A stretch of 64,000 nt of DNA from Opitutia bacterium Tous-C4FEB (GCA_002304445.1 NEVA01000003.1:124001-188000), one strand, 5' to 3'. Counted from the first letter of the stretch, positions 9,901 through 18,395 are shown. The notes: generated by a model from the letters alone, not told the origin. Translations and numbers: made by a program.

Positions 9901-10229
9901 TCCTGCTCAACGGCCCGCAATTCGTCGAAGCCTCCCGCGCCCTCGCCGAGCGCCTCCAACGCGAACACACCGGCGATCCCGCCGCCCTCGTCACCGCCGC
10001 CTTCCGCACCCTCACGTCCCGCCCGCCCGAGGACGCCGAACAAAAAATTCTCCTCCGCCTCTTCAACGAACAAATCGGCCATTACCGCGCGCACCCCGAA
10101 GCCGTCACCGCATTCCTCGCGATCGGCGATACTCCGACCGACTCTTCCCTCACCGCACCCGAACTCGCGGCCACCGCCACCGTCATCAACACCCTCATGA
10201 ACCACGACGCCTTCGCCGTGAAACGCTGA
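6984..10229 (+). CDS. PSD1-type planctomycete cytochrome c (DUF1549/DUF1553) with LamG-like domain
   Basis: The product is about 1081 aa from ATG 6984, chosen over an upstream GTG because it gives a clean signal peptide (RFSIFLLASLLAHARLAGADA). In order it carries a PSCyt1 cytochrome c domain with heme motif CYNCH (about C41-H45), a DUF1549 region (about 150-360; LTFDLTGLPPTVAEIEAF, ADWLDLARYADSYGF, LECARCHDHKFDPI), a LamG/concanavalin-like insert (about 510-680) and DUF1553 (about 770-1070; NRFWQSLFGQGLVKTSDDFG). CARCH gives a second possible heme site. The family is abundant in Planctomycetes and Verrucomicrobia, with a suggested periplasmic redox role in polysaccharide use. The stop shares one base with the start of the DUF1501 gene. 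A low-complexity NSQLATLNPQ stretch is at 9024-9053. Confidence 0.93.
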   Translation: MPRLRFSIFLLASLLAHARLAGADAPIDFGREVRPILSDKCYNCHGPDEGSRKAKLRLDTRAGALHVENATASIIPGRSAESELVFRITSDDPEEIMPPPDAKIGRLTPTEVAILKRWIDEGAPYQNHWSFEPLKPVAPPATPVSPISTPATHLPKNPIDRFVTAGLARRQLGLQPAADPTTLIRRLTFDLTGLPPTVAEIEAFTSAFVENRESKIENLIDRLLASPRYGERMTADWLDLARYADSYGFQVDRERDMWPWRDWVIKAFNENLPWDKFVTYQLAGDLLPNPTDEQILATAFNRLHPQEAEGGSIEEEYRINHVNDRVTTFGTAFLGLTLECARCHDHKFDPIPQKDFYALAAFFQNIDEAGLYSYFTQSVPTPALRLTDSAQREKFARAASAVESATSALTALRETRRDAFAAWLAALPASAPTVPDEVARFDFEARDTSPLPPKPASATAPAEPVAAVPSDGKPAGLAHFANTLTPADTATTPTENESVPGRPGAGQALRLTGDHAVKTKIGNFHRHDPFTISLWLQTPDIKERAVIFHRSRAWTDAGSRGYELLIEEGRAKWSLIHFWPGDAISIRTLDPIPVGAWVNVTVTNDGSSRAAGLRLFINGQPARTEIIRDHLTKDITGGGGDTIALGERFRDRGFKGGLIDDFRVFARELTAAEVALLVVTNSQLATLNPQHPLPDFDTYLSAQDAPYRTAVATLTAARAALTTLADAAKEIMVMRELPTPKTAYILKRGEYDHRGAAVSADTPSALPAFPADQPRNRLGLARWLTAPDHPLLARVTVNRFWQSLFGQGLVKTSDDFGTQGDRPQFPELLDWLAGEFVRSDWDVKALLKTIVLSETYQQRSFSTPEQMADDPENTWLARGPRHRLPAEMIRDQALATSGLLVEKIGGPPVYTYDIPESFKPAPAGKGEALYRRSLYTFWRRTGPAPVLEAFDVPKRVVCVTRRDTTNTPLQALVLLNGPQFVEASRALAERLQREHTGDPAALVTAAFRTLTSRPPEDAEQKILLRLFNEQIGHYRAHPEAVTAFLAIGDTPTDSSLTAPELAATATVINTLMNHDAFAVKR

Positions 10230-11740
10230 TGCCCGCCATGCCCACCCCATCTGCGCCCGCCCCGCTCTGCACCGGCCACGCCCCTTGGCTCACCATGAGC
10301 CGACGTGAATGCCTCAACCGCCTCGCTCTCGGCGTCGGCGGCATCGCGCTCGCCGATCTCCTCGCCCGCGACGCCACCGCCGCCCCCGTCTCACCTTCAC
10401 CCTCGCTCCCTCTCACGCCCCCTGGCCCCGCCGCCCTCCCCGGCCTCCCGCACTTCGCCGCGAAAGCCAAATGCATCATCTACCTCTTCCAATCCGGCGG
10501 CCCCTCCCAACTCGATCTCTACGATTACAAGCCGCTCCTCAACGCTCGCCACGGCGAACAGCTCCCCGACAGCGTGCGCGGCAGTCAACGTCTCACCGGT
10601 ATGTCGGGCAACCAAAGCTCCATTCCCATTGCCGGCTCGCCTTTCAAGTTCTCCCGCTACGGCCAGAGCGGCGCCTGGATCAGCGACCTCCTCCCGCACA
10701 CCGCCAAAATCGCCGACGACCTCTGCGTCATCCGCTCGATGCACACCGAGGCCATCAACCATGGTCCCGGCGTTACGTTCATGCAGACCGGCTCGCAGAT
10801 TCCCGGCCGCCCCAGCTTCGGCTCATGGCTCGACTACGGCCTCGGCAGCGCCAACGCCAACCTGCCCTCCTTCGTCGTCCTCATCACAAAAGACAAAAAA
10901 GGCCAACCGCTCATGTCGCACCTTTGGGGCGCCGGCTTCATCCCCGCCAAGCATCAGGGCGTCCGCTTCCGCTCCGGCGCCGATCCTGTCCTTTACCTCA
11001 ACAATCCCGCCGGCGTCTCGCCTGAGAACCGCCGCCTCGCCCTCGACCGCCTCCGCGAACTGCACGAGCACCAATTCGCCGGCACCCCCGACGCCGAGAT
11101 CTCGACGCGCATCTCGAATTACGAGATGGCGTTCAACCTTCAGACCAGCGTTCCCGAGGTGACCGATCTCTCCGGCGAACCCGCCGCCGTCGTCGATTCT
11201 TATGGCCCCGATGCCCGCACCCCCGGCTCCTTCGCCGCCAACTGCCTGCTCGCCCGCCGTCTCGCCGAGCGGGGCGTGAAATTCATCCAGCTTTACCATC
11301 AGGACTGGGACCACCACGGCGGCCTCCCCAGCGGCATCAAAAAAGAATGCCTCCAGACGGATCAACCCGCCGCCGCCCTCATCGCCGATCTGAAACAACG
11401 CGGGATGCTCGACGAGACCCTCGTCGTCTGGGGCGGCGAATTCGGCCGCACCAATTACTCGCAGGGCATCATGGCGGCGAACAACTTTGGCCGCGACCAT
11501 CACCCGCGTTGCTTCTCGTTGTGGATGGCCGGCGGCGGCGTGAAGCCCGGCATCACCTACGGCGAGACCGACGACTACGGCTACAACGTCGCGAAAAACC
11601 CCGTGCACGTCCACGACCTGCACGCCACCATCCTGCACTTGTTCGGCGTCGATCACGAACGCCTCACCTACCGTTTCCAAGGTCGTCGCTACCGCCTCAC
11701 CGACGTCTTCGGCAAAGTCGTGAACGACATTTTGACTTAA
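10229..11740 (+). CDS. DUF1501 family protein (sulfatase/alkaline-phosphatase fold)
   Basis: 503 aa from the ATG overlapping the PSD1 stop (TGATG); a later ATG at 10294 directly precedes the twin-arginine-like signal SRRECLNRLALGVGGIALADLLA. The mature part has the family signatures IYLFQSGGPSQLDLYDYKP, INHGPGVTFMQTGS, YHQDWDHHGG and VVWGGEFGRTNYSQG, followed by GRDHHPRCFSLWMAGGGVKPG. DUF1501 proteins share the alkaline-phosphatase/sulfatase superfamily fold and nearly always pair with PSD1 cytochromes in PVC bacteria, as here. The likely location is periplasmic by Tat export. The substrate is unknown; a sulfated or phosphorylated glycan is a guess from family context. The long in-frame opening upstream of the start is only an overlap of the PSD1 gene. 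Confidence 0.92.
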   Translation: MPAMPTPSAPAPLCTGHAPWLTMSRRECLNRLALGVGGIALADLLARDATAAPVSPSPSLPLTPPGPAALPGLPHFAAKAKCIIYLFQSGGPSQLDLYDYKPLLNARHGEQLPDSVRGSQRLTGMSGNQSSIPIAGSPFKFSRYGQSGAWISDLLPHTAKIADDLCVIRSMHTEAINHGPGVTFMQTGSQIPGRPSFGSWLDYGLGSANANLPSFVVLITKDKKGQPLMSHLWGAGFIPAKHQGVRFRSGADPVLYLNNPAGVSPENRRLALDRLRELHEHQFAGTPDAEISTRISNYEMAFNLQTSVPEVTDLSGEPAAVVDSYGPDARTPGSFAANCLLARRLAERGVKFIQLYHQDWDHHGGLPSGIKKECLQTDQPAAALIADLKQRGMLDETLVVWGGEFGRTNYSQGIMAANNFGRDHHPRCFSLWMAGGGVKPGITYGETDDYGYNVAKNPVHVHDLHATILHLFGVDHERLTYRFQGRRYRLTDVFGKVVNDILT

Positions 11741-11779
11741 CGGAGCGACGACTTCCCGTCGCCGAATCCTGCCGACTCC

Positions 11780-12289
11780 ATGTCCGACGCCCTCGCTTGC
11801 GCCCGCGAGCTCATCGCCACGCTCCGCGAGCAGCTCTCGACCATCATTCTCGGCACCGCCGCGCCCGACGGCGCACCCGAAGCCTCCGTCGCGGCAACCG
11901 TCCTCGATGCCGACGGCGCCTTTGTCATCTACGTCAGCGGGCTCGCCGCCCATACCCGGCACCTCCGCGCCAACCCGCGCGCGAGCGTCCTCCTCATCGA
12001 GCCGAAAACCACGCCCGGCAACCCCCTCACCCGCCGCCGCCTCACCTTCGCCTGCACCGCCGAGCCGGTCGCGCGCGACTCAACCACCCACGCCGAGCAA
12101 GTCTCCGCTTTTCGCCATAAATTCGGCGCCACCATCGACGTCATGGCGCCGCTCCCCGACTTCCAATTTTTTCGTCTCCTGCCCCAAACCGGCCGAGTCG
12201 TCGCCGGCTTCGGCGCCGCCTTTGAAGTCAACCCCCGCGACTGGAACGACCTCACCCTCGCCGTCCGCCACTCTGGCCGCCCAACCTAA
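11780..12289 (+). CDS. HugZ-like pyridoxamine 5'-phosphate oxidase-fold protein
   Basis: A 169-aa protein with the split-barrel FMN-binding fold of the HugZ/heme-utilisation group. Visible segments are STIILGTAAPDGAPEASVAATVLDADGAFVIYVSGLAAHTRHL, the strand SVLLIEPK with the family-typical NPLTRRRLTF, and the C-terminal DFQFFRLLPQTGRVVAGFGAAFEV. HugZ members degrade or bind heme, while other members bind flavin. The final VxGFGxAxxV motif is characteristic of the HugZ subgroup. It follows the DUF1501 gene by 39 bases and may be co-transcribed. Whether this protein acts on heme is uncertain; the iron-uptake genes earlier in the window are on the same strand but separated by an AraC gene. Confidence 0.8.
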   Translation: MSDALACARELIATLREQLSTIILGTAAPDGAPEASVAATVLDADGAFVIYVSGLAAHTRHLRANPRASVLLIEPKTTPGNPLTRRRLTFACTAEPVARDSTTHAEQVSAFRHKFGATIDVMAPLPDFQFFRLLPQTGRVVAGFGAAFEVNPRDWNDLTLAVRHSGRPT

Positions 12290-12310
12290 GATTCGACCAA
12301 TCGTCGATTT

Positions 12311-12718
12311 CTACTTCGGCAAACACCAGTCCACGTCGGCAAACTTGGAGAAATCTTGGTCGAACGAGGCCAGCGTCTCGCCCGCTTCCTTGGCTGAAGC
12401 TGCCAACCACGCATCGACGAAATCCACATTCGCCGTGCGGACCCGACTCAACGCGTCGAGCAAACGCCGCTCATGTTCGACGCCAAAACCCCCGCAGTGG
12501 ACCACTGCGTCCAACAGCGACACGATCTCCGTCCGCGGTAGCTTATAGGCCGCCCTCAAGGCGTAGAAAATTTCGCCCACCGTCACCGCCGAAAGCGCCA
12601 GCACGATTTCGCCCTCGCTCGCTTCTCCGACCAGCCGGCGCGCCGCCGGCGACTGCTTCACATCGTCGTCACGCAAAAACCGCAGCACCACGTTGGCGTC
12701 GAGATGGAGGCGCTTCAT
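12311..12718 (-). CDS. PIN-domain toxin, VapC-like
   Basis: The 135-aa product has the PIN-domain acidic residues: D in LHLDANVVLRF near the N-terminus, E in VTVGEIFYAL, and the C-terminal VDAWLAA and SFDQDFSKF. VapC toxins are metal-dependent RNases cutting tRNA or rRNA. Its start codon overlaps by ATGA the stop that its upstream antitoxin would have if a frameshift were repaired, the usual arrangement for such operons. The toxin reading frame is intact. Its activity in the host would need a functional antitoxin, which is a puzzle given the broken partner. Confidence 0.85.
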   Translation of the reverse strand: MKRLHLDANVVLRFLRDDDVKQSPAARRLVGEASEGEIVLALSAVTVGEIFYALRAAYKLPRTEIVSLLDAVVHCGGFGVEHERRLLDALSRVRTANVDFVDAWLAASAKEAGETLASFDQDFSKFADVDWCLPK

Positions 12719-12934
12719 GTGCCCCGGTCACCCCGGCCGATCAACTCACGCGCCCGCGTCTTTTCCTGCGGATCCCGCGGTAGCGCCGAATAAGGCCATC
12801 ACTTTGGGCGCCGGCCGCACTCTCACCGATCCATCGTCACACCGCTCCCAAAGGATTTCGTCGCTCTTCCAAGCCCGGCGAAACTCTATCGGCACTGTCG
12901 TCTGTTCCTTGCTGGTGATGTAGGTCCTTACCAT
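12715..12934 (-). pseudogene. AbrB/MazE-type antitoxin, apparently frameshifted
   Basis: The 5' part encodes MVRTYITSKEQTTVPIEFRR and GSVRVRPAPKVMALFG, a classical AbrB-type swapped-hairpin antitoxin. In that frame translation then stops after 12 unrelated residues at 12746. Shifting frame at about 12784 gives instead LPRDPQEKTRARELIGRGDR, followed by G-T and a TGA that overlaps the toxin ATG as ATGA. The 22 codons fit exactly. One added base or two missing bases therefore explains the sequence. It could be a true mutation, programmed frameshifting or a sequencing error. The 62-aa unshifted product may retain DNA binding but lacks the C-terminal toxin-binding tail. Confidence 0.75.
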
Positions 12935-12984
12935 AGATTAAAAGTAAGGAATAGTGTGTGTCCGTCGACTCTGGCCCCGGCCAT

Positions 12985-14172
12985 CTACGCCTTCCCCGCC
13001 CCGTGCTTCGCCCGATACGCAAACGGGCTCAGCCCCGTCTCCCGGCGAAACGCCACGCTCAGGTAACTCGCATTGTCGAACCCCGCCTGCTCCGCCACCT
13101 CGCTGATCGCGACTTTGCTCTCCGCCAACAGGTGTTTCGCGCGCGCGATTCGCTGCTGCACGATCTGCCGGTGCGGCGAGTGCCCGAGCAACGCCTTGAA
13201 CTTCTGCTCCAAGCGCGTCCGCGCCATCGGCACCGCCCTCAGCACATCTCCCACGTCCACCCCTTCGCACGCGTGCTGCCGAATAAATTTCAACGCCGTC
13301 GCCACCTTCGCATCCTCGACCGCCACTACATCCGTCGACTGCCGCTCTACCACCCGCACCGGCTGCACCTGGTGCGGCGGCGCCACCGCTTTCTTTTCCC
13401 CGCCCATCATCCGCGCCAGCAACGCCGCCGCCTCGTAGCCCGAGCGCCGCGCATTTGGTTGCACGCTGCTGAGCGGCGGGTTCGCCAGCTCGCACACCAA
13501 CTCGTCGTTATCGACCCCCAGCACCGCCACCTCCTCGGGCACTTGCAACCCGAGCAGTTGACAGGCCTCCAGCACCTGCAACGCCCGGCCGTCATAACAC
13601 GCAAACACTGCCACCGGTTTCGGCAGACCTTTCAGCCAACGGGCAATCGCGCGGATCTCCGCATCCGAGCCCGGCCGGCCCCCCGCCGGCTTATCCGGAA
13701 ACGAATCCGCGCATCGTCGCCCCGCGGCCGACAGACACCGCTTGAACTCGGCCCCACGCTGCCGCGACCAAAGAAACCGCCGGTCTCCACAATACGCGAA
13801 ATCCAAAAAACCCTTCGTCGCCAAATGCTCCGCCGCCAAGCGCGCCACCGCGTCGTTGTCGATACTCACCCTCGAAAACTCCGAGCTGAACCGCTCCGCA
13901 CTCACATCCACCACCGGCAACCTCGTCCGCCGCAACGCCGCCGCGATCTGCGGTGAATCCACCCGCGCAATGATGCCATCGCCCCGCCAATCTTTCAGCC
14001 ACGTCGGCAACGGCGCCCGCCGCCCCTGCTCCGTAAACCGGATCGCCCACCGCTCTCCCTCACGCATCCAGTCGCGCACTCCATACAACAAATCCCGCCC
14101 ATACCGGTTGGACGTCTCAATCAACAGCGCGACTTTCCTCACCCCGTCCCCGCTTTTCTTATCCGCGCCCAT
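12985..14172 (-). CDS. xylR: XylR-like regulator (periplasmic-binding-protein fold plus AraC HTH)
   Basis: The 395-aa length equals that of enterobacterial XylR (about 392). The N-terminal two thirds form a LacI/periplasmic-binding sensor (VALLIETSNRYGRDLLYGVRDW at the start, VAVLGVDNDELVCELANPPLSSV at about residues 225-250). The C-terminus is an AraC-type DNA-binding domain (about 295-390; ISEVAEQAGFDNASYLSVAFRR, GLSPFAYR). It lies divergent to xylose isomerase with about 160 bases between the starts, strongly suggesting D-xylose-responsive activation of xylA. It might instead sense another sugar, since similar regulators are expanded in Opitutaceae. Confidence 0.85.
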   Translation of the reverse strand: MGADKKSGDGVRKVALLIETSNRYGRDLLYGVRDWMREGERWAIRFTEQGRRAPLPTWLKDWRGDGIIARVDSPQIAAALRRTRLPVVDVSAERFSSEFSRVSIDNDAVARLAAEHLATKGFLDFAYCGDRRFLWSRQRGAEFKRCLSAAGRRCADSFPDKPAGGRPGSDAEIRAIARWLKGLPKPVAVFACYDGRALQVLEACQLLGLQVPEEVAVLGVDNDELVCELANPPLSSVQPNARRSGYEAAALLARMMGGEKKAVAPPHQVQPVRVVERQSTDVVAVEDAKVATALKFIRQHACEGVDVGDVLRAVPMARTRLEQKFKALLGHSPHRQIVQQRIARAKHLLAESKVAISEVAEQAGFDNASYLSVAFRRETGLSPFAYRAKHGAGKA

Positions 14173-14336
14173 CCGTGTAATCCGCAGCCAAATCTTTTTT
14201 CTCAGTCATCCTCATCCGCCGAGCCAGTCCGCTCGGCCGTTAAAAATCAAAATTTATATATGGATTCTTACTCACCTCCCGCCTCGCCGCCATGGCACCG
14301 TTCTTCCACGTTTCTCTCCTTCCTCTCCTATCTCTC
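14173..14336. promoter_or_regulatory. xylR / xylA divergent promoter region
   Basis: The 164 bases between the two start codons include an AT-rich island at about 14240-14265 (AAAATCAAAATTTATATATGG) in otherwise GC-rich DNA. TATATA at about 14256 could be a -10 element for xylA. I see no clear direct or inverted repeat for XylR binding. The island and the divergent layout support a shared control region, but the exact promoter is not resolved. Confidence 0.4.
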
Positions 14337-15665
14337 ATGAAAAAACCCACCGCCCACTTCCCCAAGATCAAGCCGATCGCCTACGAAGGCCCCGGCTCCG
14401 CCAACGCCCTCGCTTTCCGCCACTACAACCCCGCCGAGCTCGTTGATGGCAAAAACATGGAGCAGCACATGCGCTTCTCCGTCGCCTACTGGCACGCTTT
14501 CCGCGGGACCGGTTCCGATCCTTTCGGCCCAGGCACCATCGTCCGTCCGTGGGAAAAGGGCAAAGACGCCGTCTCCGTCGCCAAGGTCCGCATGGACGCC
14601 GCCTTCGAGTTTTTCCAAAAAATCCGCGCGCCGTTCTATTGTTTCCACGACCGCGACATCGCCCCCGAGGGCGCCACGCTCGCCCAGTCCAACAAAAATC
14701 TCGCCGCCATCGTCGCCCACGCGAAGTCCCTCCAAAAGGCCACCGGCGTTAAACTCCTCTGGGGCACCGCCAATCTGTTCTCGAACCCGCGCTACATGTG
14801 CGGCGCCTCGACCAACCCCGACGCCCACGTCTTCGCTTACGCCGCCGCGCAAGTGAAGAGTGCCATCGACGCCACAAAAGAACTTGGCGGCGAAAACTAC
14901 GTCTTCTGGGGCGGCCGCGAAGGCTATGAAACTTTGCTCAACACCAACCTGAAACGCGAACAGGACCACCTCGCCGCGTTCCTGCACATGGCCGTCGATT
15001 ACGCGAAGAGCATCGGCTTCAAGGGCCAGTTCCTCATCGAGCCCAAGCCGAAGGAGCCCACCAAGCACCAATACGATTTCGACGTCGCCAGCGGCATCGC
15101 CTTCCTCCGCACCTACGGCCTCGAAAAGTATTTCAAGTTCAACATCGAGACCAACCACGCCACCCTCGCCGGCCACACGTTCCAACACGAGATCGAGGTC
15201 GCCGCATCGCAAAACATGCTCGGCTCCATCGACGCCAACGCCGGCGACGAACTCCTCGGCTGGGACACCGACCAGTTCAACACCAACGTCAAAGAGCTCA
15301 CCCTCGCCATGACGAGCATCCTCAAAGCCGGCGGCCTCGGCACGGGCGGCTTCAATTTCGACGCCAAGCTCCGCCGTCCGTCGATTGACCCCGAGGATCT
15401 CTTCCACGCCCACATCGGTGGCATGGACGCGTACGCCCTCGCCTTCAAACTCGCCCGCCGGATCATCGCCGACGGCAAGTTCGATTCGTTCGTCGCCGAC
15501 CGCTACGCGTCGTTCGATACCGGCTTCGGCAAAGACATCGAGAGCGGCAAAGCCAACTTCAAGTCCCTCGAAAAACTCGTCCTCACCAAGCTCGGCGAAC
15601 CCACCCCGCGCTCCGGCAAACAGGAATACCTGGAGAACCTGCTCAATACCTACCTCCACGGCTAA
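14337..15665 (+). CDS. xylA: Xylose isomerase
   Basis: 442 aa from ATG 14337; the upstream in-frame ATG at 14292 adds an unlikely leader. The length and sequence fit class II xylose isomerase, which converts D-xylose to D-xylulose with two divalent metals. Signatures in order: [10 protein letters not shown] near residues 100-110 (catalytic His and Asp), [37 protein letters not shown] (metal-binding Glu and substrate Lys), [18 protein letters not shown] and [18 protein letters not shown]. It is cytoplasmic. No xylulokinase is adjacent, so the pathway is not a compact operon here. A rho-independent terminator follows at 15753. Confidence 0.97.
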   Translation: MKKPTAHFPKIKPIAYEGPGSANALAFRHYNPAELVDGKNMEQHMRFSVAYWHAFRGTGSDPFGPGTIVRPWEKGKDAVSVAKVRMDAAFEFFQKIRAPFYCFHDRDIAPEGATLAQSNKNLAAIVAHAKSLQKATGVKLLWGTANLFSNPRYMCGASTNPDAHVFAYAAAQVKSAIDATKELGGENYVFWGGREGYETLLNTNLKREQDHLAAFLHMAVDYAKSIGFKGQFLIEPKPKEPTKHQYDFDVASGIAFLRTYGLEKYFKFNIETNHATLAGHTFQHEIEVAASQNMLGSIDANAGDELLGWDTDQFNTNVKELTLAMTSILKAGGLGTGGFNFDAKLRRPSIDPEDLFHAHIGGMDAYALAFKLARRIIADGKFDSFVADRYASFDTGFGKDIESGKANFKSLEKLVLTKLGEPTPRSGKQEYLENLLNTYLHG

Positions 15666-15675
15666 TCCGAAAGTT

Positions 15676-15697
15676 GGGCGGCGTCTCCGACCCGCCC
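15676..15697 (+). repeat. GGGCGG-type hairpin repeat, copy 1
   Basis: The hairpin has arms GGGCGG/CCGCCC and inner arms GTC/GAC with loop TCC and a single bulged C on the 5' side. It follows the xylA stop by ten bases. Near-identical copies follow the genes ending at 16234 and 18395. Confidence 0.7.
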
Positions 15698-15752
15698 TTC
15701 CGAAACCGTGGGTAGAATCGCCAAACCCAGTCCGCCCTTCTGAAACTCCCCC

Positions 15753-15778
15753 GGGCCGCTCGCCAGAGCGGCCCTTTT
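15753..15778 (+). terminator. Rho-independent terminator after xylA
   Basis: A perfect 9-bp stem, GGGCCGCTC and GAGCGGCCC, with loop GCCA is followed by TTTT and further Ts. It ends the xylA transcript before the lipoprotein gene. Confidence 0.88.
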
Positions 15779-15796
15779 CATTTCACTACCCCCAGC

Positions 15797-16234
15797 ATGA
15801 TCCTTCACCGCGCTCTACTTTCACTACTCCACTTCGGCTGCGCATTGCTCGTTTTCACCGGTTGTTCCACCGCCCTCTCCACCCGCAAGGCCAGCGATCT
15901 CGCCCGTTTTAAACGCATCTACGTCGAGAGCCGCCTCTCCGACAATCACCGGATCGACGAAAAGATCGCCACCGAACTCCGCACCCTCGGCGTCGACGCC
16001 TCCTTCGGCGTTCCCACGATGCTTCCTGAGGGTGTAGATGCCATCGTGAGCTACGAGGACCGCTGGCAGTGGGATTTCAAAGATTACATGATCGAAATCA
16101 GAATCGACCTGCGAGAGGCGCGCTCCAACAAACCCCTCGCCACCGGCAGCTATTATCAGGCGTCGCTCAAAACCAAATCGTCCGAAGAGGTAATCCGCCT
16201 GATCCTCACCCCGCTTTTCCGGCCTTCAAAGTAG
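15797..16234 (+). CDS. Small putative lipoprotein
   Basis: The 145-aa protein has a lipoprotein signal with hydrophobic core LHFGCALLVF and lipobox FTGC (Cys at about residue 23), so it is probably membrane-anchored in the periplasm. The mature part (KRIYVESRLSDNHRIDEKIATELRTLGV, then GVDAIVSYEDRWQWDFKDYMIEIRIDLREA) resembles the DUF4136-like arrangement in which an ageing-type predicted strand pattern is flanked by KSSEEVIRLIL. I do not recognise a specific family with certainty. It stands alone after a terminator, and its stop codon TAG forms the first bases of a hairpin repeat. Confidence 0.75.
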   Translation: MILHRALLSLLHFGCALLVFTGCSTALSTRKASDLARFKRIYVESRLSDNHRIDEKIATELRTLGVDASFGVPTMLPEGVDAIVSYEDRWQWDFKDYMIEIRIDLREARSNKPLATGSYYQASLKTKSSEEVIRLILTPLFRPSK

Positions 16235-16255
16235 GGCGGCGTCTCAGACCCGCCC
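16234..16255 (+). repeat. GGGCGG-type hairpin repeat, copy 2
   Basis: Arms GGGCGG/CCGCCC and GTC/GAC with loop TCA. The preceding TAG of the lipoprotein gene is part of the conserved repeat flank (AAGTAGGGCGG). Confidence 0.7.
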
Positions 16256-16329
16256 TCCACGCCCACGCCACGCCTTGGCCAAACCTGTTTGCGACAAACC
16301 TCACCTTCGCGTCCGCCCGCCGCTCCGCC

Positions 16330-16365
16330 AAAAAAAAGACGCCCACCGACCGAGGTCAGCGAGCG
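16330..16365 (-). terminator. Rho-independent terminator of the fasciclin gene
   Basis: On the minus strand CGCTCGCTGACC pairs with GGTCGGTGGGCG (12 bp including three G-U pairs) across a two-base loop, followed by a run of eight Ts (the A tract at 16330-16337). It lies 30 bases after the fasciclin stop codon. Confidence 0.85.
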
Positions 16366-16394
16366 CCCAACCCTTTTCCGATTCGGACAATCGA

Positions 16395-16862
16395 TTACGG
16401 CAGAATCACGGTGTCGACGACATGGACCACACCGTTGCTGCCGACGAGATCCGCCGCGACGACCTTGGCTCCGTTGACCGTGACGCCCGTCTTGTCGGCC
16501 TTAAGCGCGAGCTTTTTGCCATTCACCGAAGGCGCCTCACCGGTCTTCACATCGGCCGCCATGACTTTGGCCGGGACGACGTGATAGGTGAGGATTGCAA
16601 CGAGTTTGGCTTTGTTCTCGGGCTTTAGCAGCGAGTCCACCGTGCCGGCCGGCAACTTGGCGAAAGCCGCATTGGTGGGCGCGAAAACGGTGAACGGACC
16701 GGCGCCGCTCAGGGTTTCGACGAGCCCGGCAGCCTTCACGGCGGCGACGAGCGTGGTGTGATCGGGCGAACCGATGGCGATTTCGACGACGGTCTTGGCC
16801 GAAACGGCAGAGACCAAGCCGGTGCAGAGTGCGAGGGTGGCGAACAAGGAGCGGAGCTTCAT
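16395..16862 (-). CDS. Secreted fasciclin-domain protein
   Basis: 155 aa from the ATG at 16862. It has a signal peptide ([22 protein letters not shown]) and a single FAS1 domain with the two conserved blocks: [36 protein letters not shown] and the later [10 protein letters not shown], ending in [15 protein letters not shown]1 proteins mediate adhesion or matrix interactions and in bacteria are small secreted or periplasmic proteins. It is monocistronic, with its own terminator, and divergent from pectate lyase. An upstream in-frame extension exists but lacks signal features. A purine-rich AAGGAAT upstream on the minus strand might mark an extracytoplasmic-sigma promoter, which is weak. Confidence 0.9.
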   Translation of the reverse strand: MKLRSLFATLALCTGLVSAVSAKTVVEIAIGSPDHTTLVAAVKAAGLVETLSGAGPFTVFAPTNAAFAKLPAGTVDSLLKPENKAKLVAILTYHVVPAKVMAADVKTGEAPSVNGKKLALKADKTGVTVNGAKVVAADLVGSNGVVHVVDTVILP

Positions 16863-17068
16863 GGAGACTAGAACTAATCGGGTTGATGTAACAAGCGGCC
16901 GGGTGGACAAAGTCCTACGGTCGCACCCTTGCAACGCACCACTCTCGTCGGCGGATGCATCATTCCTTAAAAAAGAGAAACTTACCGATCTCCCGCCCCG
17001 GTCGCGCACAACAAATCGACCACCAAATCCAAAATCCTTCGGCGCTCTGTTTTCAGGCCTAGGTTCAC

Positions 17069-17107
17069 TGCGCGGATATCGACTCGAACCCTGTCCAAAT
17101 CCGCGCA
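17069..17107. promoter_or_regulatory. Inverted repeat upstream of pectate lyase
   Basis: TGCGCGGAT and ATCCGCGCA form a perfect 9-bp inverted repeat separated by 21 bases, ending 41 bases before the pectate lyase ATG. The spacing would suit a dimeric or looped operator, or an mRNA hairpin. No regulator gene is adjacent. Confidence 0.35.
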
Positions 17108-17147
17108 ACATCGCCACCTCGGCCATCGTCCTATCCCAGCCATCGGC

Positions 17148-18395
17148 ATGAAACTCTCTTCACTTGGTTTGATCTACGTCCTGCTTGCATCCGCCGCGCC
17201 CGCACTCTTCGCGGCCGTGATCGGCACCAATCCCCCCTGCCCCCCGCTCTCCGCCGAACGCATCGCCGCCCTCCCTCCCGCCGATCAAGCCGCTTGGCAG
17301 GACTACCTCGCCCGTTCCGCCGCCGCGCTCGCAGCCGACAAAAAATTCTACGCCGACGAGCTCACCGCCCTCGGTCTGACCGCGCCGCTCGTGCCCGCGA
17401 AAGCCTCCGGCCGCGTCATCCCGACCAAGCCCCCCAGCGATTCCTTCGCCTCCGTCGAGGCTCGCCGTCTCGCTGACCATCTCGTCTCCTTTCAAACCCC
17501 CGCCGGCGGCTGGAACAAAAACACCGACTTCGGCAAAGCCCCGCGACGCCCCGGCGAACGCTCCGGCTCCGAAGCCGGCTACGTCGGGACAATCGACAAC
17601 GCTGCGACCGTGTTCCCGCTCTACTTCCTCGCGGCGGTCATAAACGCCGCCTCGCCGAATCCCGTGCACCGCGCCGCTTTCAACCGCGGCCTCGACTACC
17701 TCCTCGTCGCCCAATTCCCCTCCGGCGGCTGGCCTCAAGTCTATCCGCTCGAAGGCGGCTATCACGATGCGATCACGTTCAACGACGGCGCCACGGTCAA
17801 CGTCCTCACCTTCCTCCGCGCCTGTGCCGCCGGCACGGGCGACTTCGCCTTCGTCGCTCCAACGGCCCGCGCCCGGGCCGCCGCCGCCGTCGAGCGCGGA
17901 CTCGCCTGCATCCTCGCCACTCAGATCGTTACCGCCGACGGCCGCCGCACCGTCTGGGGCCAACAACACGACCCACTCACCCTCGTCCCCGTCTCGGCGC
18001 GCGCCTACGAAATGCCGTCACAATCCGCCGGCGAGAGTGCGGGCATTGTCCGCCACCTGATGACGCTTCCCAATCCCTCGCCCGCCATCACCGCCGCCGT
18101 CCACGCCGCCGCTGCCTGGTTCGAGCGCACGGCGCTCAAGGATGTCGTCTACGCCCCGGCGCCCAACGGCTCCGGCCACCAACTTATCCCCACGCCCGGC
18201 GCACCCGCACTTTGGTCGCGCTACACCGAGATTGGCAGCGACCGCGCCATCTTCGGCGATCGCGATCGTTCGATTCACGATCAAGTGAGCGGCATATCCA
18301 GAGAACGCCGCGCCGGCTACGCGTGGTTCGTCACCTCGCCGAAAAGCGCGCTCGCCGACTACGCCAAATGGTCGATGCGCCACCCCAAAAAGTAG
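17148..18395 (+). CDS. Pectate lyase (PL10 family)
   Basis: The 415-aa protein has a signal peptide ([17 protein letters not shown]), then a helical spacer and the PL10 domain from about residue 105. It carries [19 protein letters not shown] and [15 protein letters not shown], the substrate-binding [35 protein letters not shown], and SERYAWF-like segments at the C-terminus. PL10 enzymes cleave polygalacturonate by beta-elimination with calcium. Export suggests use of plant pectin. It is divergent from the fasciclin gene, and its stop codon overlaps a dispersed hairpin repeat. The N-terminal ~80 residues ([23 protein letters not shown]) are a common extension in Verrucomicrobia. Confidence 0.92.
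   Translation: MKLSSLGLIYVLLASAAPALFAAVIGTNPPCPPLSAERIAALPPADQAAWQDYLARSAAALAADKKFYADELTALGLTAPLVPAKASGRVIPTKPPSDSFASVEARRLADHLVSFQTPAGGWNKNTDFGKAPRRPGERSGSEAGYVGTIDNAATVFPLYFLAAVINAASPNPVHRAAFNRGLDYLLVAQFPSGGWPQVYPLEGGYHDAITFNDGATVNVLTFLRACAAGTGDFAFVAPTARARAAAAVERGLACILATQIVTADGRRTVWGQQHDPLTLVPVSARAYEMPSQSAGESAGIVRHLMTLPNPSPAITAAVHAAAAWFERTALKDVVYAPAPNGSGHQLIPTPGAPALWSRYTEIGSDRAIFGDRDRSIHDQVSGISRERRAGYAWFVTSPKSALADYAKWSMRHPKK

Noticed and set aside
8148-10250. Long antisense reading frame (700 codons) opposite the PSD1 gene
   Set aside because: High GC at third codon positions of the real gene opens antisense frames; the product is Gly/Glu/Val-rich and has no domain features. The same reasoning excludes long antisense frames opposite the POT transporter (18018-20042), hsdR (33219-34937), hsdM (39243-40976) and the tricorn gene (49664-51112).
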